Shown here: positions 6,022-12,302 of the stretch, in pieces
How the letters are laid out: each line of letters begins with the position of its first letter
Numbering within the stretch: position 1 is the stretch's first letter
NCBI GenBank assembly: GCA_027335515.1
Contig: DAHWHT010000365.1
Coordinates: 1-16,669, forward strand
DNA from: Clostridia bacterium
Lineage (GTDB): Bacteria > Bacillota_E > RBS10-35 > JAJYVN01
Reading direction: 5' to 3'
DNA length: 16,669 bases
The notes under the pieces: model-generated
Databases searched by the model: none
Seen by the model: only the letters and a program-made list of their open reading frames with translations
Told to the model about the DNA's origin: nothing
Position numbers and translations under genes: made by a program

Positions 6022-7017
6022 GTGCAAGACGACGGCGTGATGCGGCTGGCGCTAGTCGCCGTGGCGGCGGTGTTTGCGGCGTTTTTTGGGCTAGCGGTAC
6101 TGGCCGGGGCTGCTGTGCAGATCGTCGCAGGCGGCACCGAGGGCATCAGCACCGACGCCCGGACCCTGTGGTGGGTGCCGCTGGTCGCTCAGGCTACGGC
6201 AGGGACGGCGGTACCGCAGCCGCTGGAACTGGGCCTGATTGCCACGGAGTCCGGCGGGAACTACACCGCCACGGACGACGACGCCAACGGCACGGTCGAC
6301 GCCGGGCTGGCGCAGATCAACTCCGGCCCGCAGCCGGCCGACCCGCACTGGGCGGCCCTCGGCCTTTCGGGCAACCCTTACGCCCCCGCGGCGAACGTGG
6401 CCGCGAGCGTGCGCGTGCTGGCGGCTGACCTTGCGGCGAATGGGAGTCTTTCGGCTGCCCTCTACGCCTACAACGGCGGGACGCCAAGTAACGGGCTCCA
6501 GTACGACCCCGCCTATGCCCCCAAGATCCTCGCGGCTGCTGACGCCCTGGACGCTGGCCCGCACGTCTACGCCTGGCCCGTGGGGAGCCAGGTGACGAAG
6601 GGGACTCTCGGTTTTATCGGCGGCGGCCTTTGGGAGGCCGCGCCGCTGGCCGGCACCTCCCCCGGCACAACGTGGGTGCTCGTGACGGCCGCCGCTCCCA
6701 CTGGCGCGCCTCACAGCCTCGGGTCGCACACCTGGCGCCCCCTGTTGCCGCCTTCGACCGTGACGGCGACGGTGGACGGCCAGGCTGTCGTGGCGCAGCC
6801 GAGCACTGCGGCGCCGAAGGGCCTCGCCGGCCTGACCCCACCCGATAGTGCCTACTGGTGGTTCCCTGTCCCGCTTTCCACCGCCGAGACGACGGCGGCG
6901 GTCACCGCGACGTGGACCGAGACCACACCCCCGCCGACCGGCTGTTCCGGCTGCCAGCCGACCAAGCAGACCATCACCGATTCGACCACCATCCACATCC
7001 GCGAGCAGGAGGGGTGA
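6022..7017 (+). CDS. Membrane-anchored lytic transglycosylase (SLT fold) with extra C-terminal domain
   Basis: GTG at 6022 has AGGGGAGGTG at 6006-6014. Residues 7-33 form a signal anchor. The soluble domain shows the goose-lysozyme/SLT signatures: LIATESGGN with the expected catalytic Glu76, AGLAQIN (about 94-100), and ALYAYNGGTP later on. Such enzymes cleave the glycan strand of peptidoglycan to give anhydromuramyl ends, and VirB1/TcpG-like versions open the wall for conjugation machines or surface appendages. At 331 residues it is longer than a bare SLT domain: about 160 residues after the catalytic part are Thr/Ala/Pro-rich with beta character and a CSGC pair near the end. It probably forms an operon with the next genes, the following ATG being 3 bases downstream. 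Confidence 0.85.
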   Translation: MQDDGVMRLALVAVAAVFAAFFGLAVLAGAAVQIVAGGTEGISTDARTLWWVPLVAQATAGTAVPQPLELGLIATESGGNYTATDDDANGTVDAGLAQINSGPQPADPHWAALGLSGNPYAPAANVAASVRVLAADLAANGSLSAALYAYNGGTPSNGLQYDPAYAPKILAAADALDAGPHVYAWPVGSQVTKGTLGFIGGGLWEAAPLAGTSPGTTWVLVTAAAPTGAPHSLGSHTWRPLLPPSTVTATVDGQAVVAQPSTAAPKGLAGLTPPDSAYWWFPVPLSTAETTAAVTATWTETTPPPTGCSGCQPTKQTITDSTTIHIREQEG

Positions 7018-7020
7018 GGC

Positions 7021-7398
7021 ATGCCGAGCGAGCCGGTCGCCGTCAAATGCCCGCTGTGTCACGCCGGGCTCGTCGTCACCAAGCGCGGTTGGCGCTGCGC
7101 GCGGTGGGCGCCAAAACTCGGACGCTGCAACTTCAGCATCGTCCGCAACTGGCAAGGGACCCGCCTGCATGAGGACGACCTGCAGACGCTCGTGACCACG
7201 GGGCGGCTCTTCTGGCCAACCCGTACCGGAGCACCGGGCTGGTTCGCCGTCAACTCTGGCGACCCGACCTGCGGCTGCACCTGGCGGCCGGGTTCAGAAC
7301 CGCCAGAGCCGGTCGGGATGCGGTGCCGGCCCCCGTCCGGCCCGCAGGCCAAGCCCCAGAGCCTCTTCGCCACACCGGCAACCGAAAGGAGCGACTGA
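7021..7398 (+). CDS. Zinc-ribbon protein resembling a topoisomerase C-terminal repeat
   Basis: ATG at 7021 is 3 bases after the upstream stop, with GGAGGGG before it. Residues C10, C13, C26 and C36 form a four-Cys ribbon (CPLC ... GWRCARW ... RCNFSI), followed by WQGTRLHEDDLQTLVTTGRL. That order, a ribbon with a G-x-x-C-x-x-W core and then a G-x-x-L-x-x-x-x-L-x-x-L helix, is the pattern of the C-terminal repeats of topoisomerase I/III, which bind single-stranded DNA. Here it stands alone with no topoisomerase domain. The second half (FWPTRTGAPGWFAVN ... CGCTW) contains three further Cys and is not recognised. A single-stranded DNA or RNA binding role is likely from the family; its place among envelope genes is odd. 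Confidence 0.72.
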   Translation: MPSEPVAVKCPLCHAGLVVTKRGWRCARWAPKLGRCNFSIVRNWQGTRLHEDDLQTLVTTGRLFWPTRTGAPGWFAVNSGDPTCGCTWRPGSEPPEPVGMRCRPPSGPQAKPQSLFATPATERSD

Positions 7399-7400
7399 GC

Positions 7401-8909
7401 ATGGCACAGACCGAACCCCGCCCGATCTTCCTCATCGGGGTCCCGCCCGAGGTGGAGCAGGCCCTGAAGTACCATCTTTCGGGCCGTGCCCTGGCGACTG
7501 TCGAGACCCTGGCCGAGGTCCAGGCAGACGCGGACGCGGTGATTGTCTGGGTGGCCGGCACAGATGCCTGGGATGCGGCTCTGGCATGGTCGAGCACTGC
7601 GCCGCTCGGGCTCCGCCGAATCGCCCTGGTCGCCCATACCTACACTCCCGATCCTTTCGCGGCCCCGAAGGCCCGCCAGGCCGGGCTGGAGGTTTACGCG
7701 CCGGCCACCCCTGCCGACCTACCCCTCCTCCTCTCCGCCGAGCGCCACTGGTGGGCCCCGGCGGGGTCAGAGGCTTCCGGGGGTGGCACGCCAGCGGAGC
7801 CGCGCATCGTGGAGCGCATCGTCGAGCGCGAAAAGATCATCGAGCGCCGGGTCGCCGTCTCTACCCGGCCAGTGCTGGTGGCTGTGGCCGGGGTCGCGGC
7901 GGGCGTCGGCACCACCACCCTTGCGGCGGCCGTCGCCGGGTTCCTGGCCCGGCAAGGCCACACCGTGGCCCTCGCCGAGTCCAATCCGGCCCCCAGCTTG
8001 GCAATCCTGACCCAGTGCGCCATCGGGGAGCCGTGGGTGCCCAATGTGACGGTCTACCCGACTGTCAGCCCCCAGGTGGTGCGCGAGGTCGAGCAAGGTC
8101 GCACGTACCAGTACATCGTCACCGATCTCGGAGCCACGCCGCGTTCCGTGCTGGGCCAGGTGGACGCGGACTTAGTGCTGGTCTGCCTGCCGTCGGAAGT
8201 GCACCGCTGGCCCCGAGTCCGGTCCTGGCTCCACGAGGCCGCCAATGCCGCGCGAGCGGCTGGCGCAGCCGACCGAGAGATCGACGCGGCGATCCACCAG
8301 GACCAGGCCCTCCCCCGGTCGGCCCGGTACGTCGTCCTGTCGCCGCAGGCGCGCGACCTGCGCGACCTTACGGAAGCATGGGAGGGCGACACCGCCCGGT
8401 GCACAGTCCCGCCCGAGGCGCCCCAGGCCATACCGATTGCCGACAGGACGAGCTTCCCGGCTGGCCACCGGCACCGAGACGAGGCTCTGGATGCCGCGCT
8501 GGGTGATCTGCTGGCGCCCGTGTTGCCCGACGCCCCGCCTCCGCGCAGGGGCTTCCTGGCGGGGCTCCGGGGCAGCCGCCCCCGTCCCCGCCGTCTCCCA
8601 CCGGCCGAAGACCGGGCCCCTGAACCTGCCCGGCCCACTCCGGCACCTCGGGCACCGGCACCTCTGGCACCGGCGCCGAGGGCGGGGGGGCAGCACATCA
8701 CCGTGCGGGTGGGCGACGGGGTGTCCGCCCTGGACCGCATCGAGGACGCCATAGCGATGGGCTGGCGGCTGGCGCTGGGGGCGGCCGCCTGCTATGGCGG
8801 GCTGTATGTACTCAGTCGCATCCCCGGAGCGCCGCCCTGGGCGATGCACGGGTACACATGGGCAGACCGCGTGCTGACCGCCGCCTGGCGGGCCGTGGGC
8901 GGGCACTGA
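7401..8909 (+). CDS. TadZ/CpaE-like SIMIBI protein with degenerate P-loop and C-terminal membrane segment
   Basis: I start at ATG 7401 after AAAGGAG (7385-7391); in-frame upstream codons overlap the previous gene. The 502-residue product has a receiver-like N-domain (PIFLIGV ... ADAVIVWV, about 1-120), a charged linker (RIVERIVEREKIIERR), and a ParA/MinD-type domain from about residue 155. The deviant Walker A reads AAGVGTTT (166-173) where the family has KGGxGKT[ST], so both the signature Lys and the P-loop Lys are lost. D242 in IVTDLGAT fits the Walker A' aspartate. A Pro/Ala/Arg-rich stretch follows, then one membrane helix (about 453-473). TadZ proteins localise pilus assembly complexes and some have atypical P-loops. 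A ParA partition role is unlikely given the membrane anchor. Confidence 0.75.
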   Translation: MAQTEPRPIFLIGVPPEVEQALKYHLSGRALATVETLAEVQADADAVIVWVAGTDAWDAALAWSSTAPLGLRRIALVAHTYTPDPFAAPKARQAGLEVYAPATPADLPLLLSAERHWWAPAGSEASGGGTPAEPRIVERIVEREKIIERRVAVSTRPVLVAVAGVAAGVGTTTLAAAVAGFLARQGHTVALAESNPAPSLAILTQCAIGEPWVPNVTVYPTVSPQVVREVEQGRTYQYIVTDLGATPRSVLGQVDADLVLVCLPSEVHRWPRVRSWLHEAANAARAAGAADREIDAAIHQDQALPRSARYVVLSPQARDLRDLTEAWEGDTARCTVPPEAPQAIPIADRTSFPAGHRHRDEALDAALGDLLAPVLPDAPPPRRGFLAGLRGSRPRPRRLPPAEDRAPEPARPTPAPRAPAPLAPAPRAGGQHITVRVGDGVSALDRIEDAIAMGWRLALGAAACYGGLYVLSRIPGAPPWAMHGYTWADRVLTAAWRAVGGH

Positions 8910-8924
8910 GGCCCAGGGTCTGAT

Positions 8925-8978
8925 GGGGCAATCGGTGGGGTCGAGAGTGGGGGCCCGCTCCGAGGTCGGGGCGGGCTT
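8925..8978 (+). terminator. Twin intergenic module B: conserved 18-mer plus hairpin
   Basis: GGGGCAATCGGTGGGGTC (8925-8942) begins 16 bases after the stop at 8909. A 9-bp stem with one G-U pair (8953-8961 with 8968-8976) and a 6-base loop follows, then TTCGTCGTG. Motif, spacing from the stop, and hairpin tail parallel module A at 5940. Confidence 0.55.
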
Positions 8979-9010
8979 CGTCGTGCCTGGCTGGAGAGGA
9001 GGTGATAGCC

Positions 9011-9265
9011 ATGCGGGAGCCCATCGACCGCGATGCGGTGCGGTCCATCGTCCGGGACTACTACCCCGGCGCGGACCCGGTGGATGTCGAGTACGTGGTC
9101 CGGCGGGCTGCGGGCGCAGCAGAGATCGTGCTGTATGACGCGATCCGGGAGGGCAGGGCGGGGGACGGACTGGCGCTGACCGGCACGAGTTACATTTTCA
9201 GGGAGGGGAAGGATGAAGGCTATGGCGGTGCCGGCGACACGGGTACAGCGAGAGCGGGCGCGTGA
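9011..9265 (+). CDS. Unrecognised small soluble protein (84 aa)
   Basis: The start is ATG at 9011, with GAGAGGAGGTGAT just upstream (8995-9007), one of the best ribosome sites in the window. Residues 1-50 look helical and acidic (RDAVRSIVRDYYPGADPVDVEYVVRRAAGAAEIVLYDAIREG). The last 18 residues are Gly/Ala/Thr-rich and lie inside the 53-base overlap with the next gene, so they may be unconstrained. No family, signal or membrane segment is recognised. It follows intergenic module B and probably heads a new unit. Confidence 0.7.
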   Translation: MREPIDRDAVRSIVRDYYPGADPVDVEYVVRRAAGAAEIVLYDAIREGRAGDGLALTGTSYIFREGKDEGYGGAGDTGTARAGA

Positions 9266-9629
9266 GGCGGCGCAGATCGAGCGGGCGCGGCGGCGGGTGG
9301 CGGCGGAGCGGGAGGCCGAGGCGGCCGGGATTCCGACCGCCGAGAGGGTGGACGCGGCGGTGCGTGGGGCGCTCGCCGGGCGCCTCGGCCAGACGCTGGT
9401 CGTGCGACTGGGCCGGAGCGGCAGGGGCGAGACAGTTACAGCCCAACTCACGGGGCTCTATCAGTATGGCGCCCTGGGTCGCACCGGGCGCGGGATGCCG
9501 GTGTGGCTGCCCTACCGGGATTTGTATTGCGGCCACGCCGTGGTGCTGGAGCCGTCCGGGGCGCGGAACGCGGTGGGCCGGGCCGTGGCCCGGCTCCGGC
9601 GCGGGGCGCCGAGGGGGGATGCCCGATGA
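9213..9629 (+). CDS. Unrecognised protein: charged coiled-coil N-terminus, beta-rich C-terminus (138 aa)
   Basis: ATG at 9213 has GGGAGGGGAAGG (9201-9212) and lies inside the end of the previous gene in another frame. Residues 8-40 are Arg/Glu/Ala-rich and probably coiled coil (RVQRERAREAAQIERARRRVAAEREAEA). Residues 60-115 suggest a small beta domain (TLVVRLGRSGRGETVTAQLTG ... VWLPYRDLYCGHAVVLEP), loosely like YolD-type proteins, though I would not assign it. The C-terminus is basic. It overlaps the following exported protein as ATGA, which implies coupled translation. Confidence 0.72.
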   Translation: MKAMAVPATRVQRERAREAAQIERARRRVAAEREAEAAGIPTAERVDAAVRGALAGRLGQTLVVRLGRSGRGETVTAQLTGLYQYGALGRTGRGMPVWLPYRDLYCGHAVVLEPSGARNAVGRAVARLRRGAPRGDAR

Positions 9630-10645
9630 GCACCGCACGCAGCGTAGTTGCGGTTTCGGCCCTGGCCGTGGCCCTGGCCGTCCCGCTCCCGGCGGCGGCT
9701 GGCACACCGATCACCTGGGTCCCCCTCCCAGCCGTCGAGCCGGGGGCGCAGGTCACGCTGAGCACCGACGACCTGCCCGCGCTTTTCCAGGCCGGCTGCG
9801 GCTCCAACTCGGCCGTCCAAGTCACCGTGGGCGGCCAGCTAGTAGCGGCCGCCAACCTCGACTGGGCCATCGTCCTGACTTTGCCGCTGACCCTGCGCCC
9901 CGGCGCCGTCCTCGCCGTCACCGCGGCGTCCTGTCACGCGCAGGGCAGTCAGGTCCTTGCCGTCGCGGTGCCAATCGTCGCCGGGGCAACCGCCCGGGTG
10001 GTCACGGTGGCAGGCGGCCAGGAGACCGTGACAGCGGGCCAGCCCGTGACCATCACGGGCACGGGGTTCGGCGCGGGGCAGGGAGCCGGCTTCGCCGTCC
10101 TATTAGAGGGCCAGCCCTGCACCGACTGTCAAATCGGGGGGTGGAATGCGGGCGAGATCACGGCGACCCTGCCCCAGGGCCTCGCCACTGCCACCTACAC
10201 TCTGGCCGTGCGCACGACGGCCGGTACGAGCCCGCCTGTCCCCCTGTACGTGCTCTCCACCAGTGCCGCCCAGGCCCTCGCCGCCGGGAAGCCCGTCGCC
10301 CTCCCGTGGGCTCCCGGCGCGGGGGGCACGGGCGGCGCCGGGTCGGGCCAGGCGACCCGCTCCGGCACCGGGTCCCACGCCGGCGGGCAGGCGGGCAGCG
10401 GTGGCTCCGGCAATCCCGGAGGCGGCGGTGGCGGCCACCACGGCGCAGCCTGGCCCTGGGTAGCCCTGGTCGCGCTGGGTTCCCTCGCGGCGGCGGCCCT
10501 CGCCGCCCTGGCCCCGTGGCGGCGCAAGCGCCGGGTGGGGGCCGGGCAGGTCCAGGTCCAGACACCGGAGCCCGAGGCCGAAGAAGCCCAGGCGGCTGCG
10601 CCGGAGGCCCAGGAGCAGGACCCGGCGGGAGGTGATACGCCGTGA
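9626..10645 (+). CDS. Type I membrane surface protein with TIG/Ig-like domain
   Basis: ATG at 9626 overlaps the upstream stop as ATGA, with GAGGGGGGA (9611-9619) before it. The 339-residue product starts with a signal peptide (VVAVSALAVALAVPLPAAAG, cleavage near 26). Two extracellular beta regions follow; the second (about 125-215) has ETVTAGQPVTITGTGFGAG ... ITATLPQGLATATYTLAV, the pattern of IPT/TIG folds, with a CTDC pair. A Gly/Ser-rich linker (about 227-272) leads to a membrane helix (about 274-296), a basic RRKRR stop-transfer and a 40-residue Glu/Gln/Ala-rich cytoplasmic tail. It is therefore an exposed protein whose tail could contact a cytoplasmic partner, such as the TadZ-like protein. 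The exact family is not known. Confidence 0.8.
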   Translation: MSTARSVVAVSALAVALAVPLPAAAGTPITWVPLPAVEPGAQVTLSTDDLPALFQAGCGSNSAVQVTVGGQLVAAANLDWAIVLTLPLTLRPGAVLAVTAASCHAQGSQVLAVAVPIVAGATARVVTVAGGQETVTAGQPVTITGTGFGAGQGAGFAVLLEGQPCTDCQIGGWNAGEITATLPQGLATATYTLAVRTTAGTSPPVPLYVLSTSAAQALAAGKPVALPWAPGAGGTGGAGSGQATRSGTGSHAGGQAGSGGSGNPGGGGGGHHGAAWPWVALVALGSLAAAALAALAPWRRKRRVGAGQVQVQTPEPEAEEAQAAAPEAQEQDPAGGDTP

Positions 10646-10815
10646 TGTTCCGTGCACTCGGTATCCTCGCGCTGGTCTGCGCTGCCGGCGGAATGACGGT
10701 GCTCGCCACCCACCTGCGAAAGCCCGGCCAGGACGGCTGGGAAGCGTGGACGATGCTCGCCCTGAGCGTCGTCGGGGCCGTCGTCTCCGGCATCGGCCTG
10801 CTCCTCCTCGCCTGA
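10645..10815 (+). CDS. Small two-helix membrane protein (56 aa)
   Basis: ATG at 10645 shares its A with the upstream stop TGA (10643-10645). GGAGGTGAT at 10628-10636 is the ribosome site; GTG at 10642 is an in-frame alternative. The product has two hydrophobic helices, about residues 2-20 (FRALGILALVCAAGGMTVLA) and 35-55 (MLALSVVGAVVSGIGLLLLA), joined by a polar loop (HLRKPGQDGWEAW). No family is recognised. The coupling to the TIG-domain gene suggests a partner in the same membrane complex. Confidence 0.72.
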   Translation: MFRALGILALVCAAGGMTVLATHLRKPGQDGWEAWTMLALSVVGAVVSGIGLLLLA

Positions 10816-10826
10816 CCCGTCACCCC

Positions 10827-10861
10827 CCCGGCGGGGGCCGGGAAGCCGGTTCCCCGCCGGG
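10827..10861 (+). terminator. Hairpin after the 9011-10815 unit
   Basis: CCCGGCGGGG (10827-10836) and CCCCGCCGGG (10852-10861) form a perfect 10-bp stem with a 15-base loop that holds a smaller CCGG-GAAG-CCGG hairpin. No U-tract follows. It sits 12 bases after the stop and before the SLH gene. Confidence 0.55.
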
Positions 10862-10895
10862 ACCGCCCCAATCTCAACGCAGCGCCTTCACGCAG

Positions 10896-10913
10896 TACGG
10901 TACCTACGGTACC
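10896..10913. promoter_or_regulatory. Tandem TACGGTACC in the 5' leader of the SLH gene
   Basis: TACGGTACC is repeated head to tail (10896-10904 and 10905-10913), giving GGTACC-TAC-GGTACC, a near-palindromic pair. It ends 4 bases before the AAGGAG ribosome site (10917-10922), so a bound protein could block translation or transcription of the S-layer gene. Function is inference. Confidence 0.45.
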
Positions 10914-10931
10914 AGCAAGGAGATGAGAGAT

Positions 10932-12209
10932 ATGCGTCTGCGTATGCGCATCTCGCGACTCGTGGCCGCCCTGGCGGCGGTGGCTGTGCTCGCTGCGCCG
11001 GCCCTCGCCGGAGCCGAAAGCGCGACCGGCTTCCCCGACTTCAGTGCAACGGCATGGTGGGCCACGCCGATGCAGGAGGCGGTCTCCCTGGGGATCATCC
11101 AGGGGGTGGGGAACGGCCCCGGCAAGGCCGCTACGCTCGATCCCAACCAGCCGATTACCCGGGCCGACTTCGCCACGATGCTGGTTCGAGCCGCTGGCTA
11201 CCCGTTGCCCAGGACGCCAAATAGCGGCGGATTCGCCGACGTGAGCGCCAGCGAGTGGTTCTCTCCGTATATCGACGCCCTTGTGACGGCGGGGATCGTC
11301 AAGCTGGCCGATTACCCAACCAAGACCTTCGACCCGAACGGCGACATCACCCGGGCGGCAATGGCGACGTGGATCGGCCGGGTCCTGAAGAAAGACGCCG
11401 TTCCTTTATCCGCCTTGGGGACACTGAAGAGCATCATTGCGCTACCCGCCGGAGCCCCACAGGCGGCAAAGAACACGCCCATCTACAGCAAGATCGGGTT
11501 TGCGGGTGTTCCGTTGCCGACAAAGGCATCCACTCAGACCTTCCCGGACGTGACCACAGCAACGCCACACTACGCCGACATCATGGAGGCAGCCGCGTAT
11601 GGCGTCATTGACGGGTTTCCGAACGGCACTTTCGGGCCCGTCCAACCCGCCACGCGAGCCCAGGCGGCAAAGATGGTCGACGTGATGGTGAATGAACTGA
11701 CGACCGGGGCCCCGAGTGTGCAAACGTTGGAGAGCGTGCTGCAGGGCGCGCTCTCCGTGGAGACCGACGCCGGAAAAGCCACACCGAAAGACGCCACGAC
11801 TCAGGCGGTTATCGACGCGGTAAACAACGCGGGCGGGGCAAAGTATCTTACCAAAGTGGAGGCCGTAGGCGCCGGCGGTGTAGCGAACTACGTTTACACC
11901 GAGCGCGTGCACCAGCCACTCTATCGGTACGACAGCTACACCACTCCGGACTGCCAGATCATCTTCTCCGGCGCCACGGTGGCCGAAGCAAACTGCGTCG
12001 TAGGCATCGTGATTTGGACGTGGAACGGACAGCCGACCGCCGGCATCTATGAACAGGGCCCGTCCGGTCCCATTACCCCAACTCCCGACTACCAGGGTAG
12101 TTTGTTCTACTTCGTCCACACTCCTGGAGGCTGGCGGCTCGCCGGTAACGCCCCTTACGGTACGACCCCTCCGTGGTTCACGCCCCCGGCTCCGGGTAGC
12201 AGCCAGTAG
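10932..12209 (+). CDS. SLH-domain surface protein
   Basis: ATG at 10932 lies 9 bases after AAGGAG (10917-10922); an in-frame ATG at 10923 overlaps that spacing and is less likely. The 425-residue product has a signal peptide (RLVAALAAVAVLAAPALAGA). It carries three SLH domains, beginning at F34 (FPDF ... ITRADFATMLVRAAG), F101 (FADVSASEWFSPYIDALVTAGIV ... ITRAAMATWI) and F204 (FPDV ... GVIDGFPNGTFGP ... ATRAQAAKM). SLH triplets bind pyruvylated secondary cell-wall polymer and anchor S-layer or surface enzymes. The C-terminal 160 residues (from about 265) form an unrecognised domain with CQIIFSG, a second Cys and Trp/Tyr-rich strands, ending in a Pro-rich tail. It is probably monocistronic between two hairpins. 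Confidence 0.9.
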   Translation: MRLRMRISRLVAALAAVAVLAAPALAGAESATGFPDFSATAWWATPMQEAVSLGIIQGVGNGPGKAATLDPNQPITRADFATMLVRAAGYPLPRTPNSGGFADVSASEWFSPYIDALVTAGIVKLADYPTKTFDPNGDITRAAMATWIGRVLKKDAVPLSALGTLKSIIALPAGAPQAAKNTPIYSKIGFAGVPLPTKASTQTFPDVTTATPHYADIMEAAAYGVIDGFPNGTFGPVQPATRAQAAKMVDVMVNELTTGAPSVQTLESVLQGALSVETDAGKATPKDATTQAVIDAVNNAGGAKYLTKVEAVGAGGVANYVYTERVHQPLYRYDSYTTPDCQIIFSGATVAEANCVVGIVIWTWNGQPTAGIYEQGPSGPITPTPDYQGSLFYFVHTPGGWRLAGNAPYGTTPPWFTPPAPGSSQ

Positions 12210-12230
12210 GTCCATCACATCCGCCAAGGT

Positions 12231-12271
12231 ACAGAAGGGCGGCGGCGGCTATATCGCTGCTGCCCTTCTGT
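12231..12271 (+). terminator. 18-bp RNA hairpin between SLH and FSGG genes
   Basis: ACAGAAGGGC (12231-12240) pairs perfectly with GCCCTTCTGT (12262-12271), and the stem continues inward as RNA to 12248/12254, with three G-U pairs among the inner eight, leaving a 5-base loop CTATA. No U-run follows. It could terminate the SLH transcript or stabilise its 3' end. Confidence 0.6.
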
Positions 12272-12302
12272 GTCATGCCGCGAAGTCTTGGGAGGTGATT
12301 TC

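Noticed and set aside
7401..8909. ParA-type plasmid partition ATPase
   Set aside because: Both P-loop lysines are missing, there is a receiver-like N-domain and a C-terminal membrane helix, no ParB is next to it, and an actin-type segregation cassette is already present.
9262..10635. 457-codon + frame in another register over the 9213 and 9626 genes
   Set aside because: Almost entirely Arg/Gly/Pro/Ala, the typical shifted-frame translation of GC-rich coding sequence; the genes called in the other frames have signal peptide and domains.
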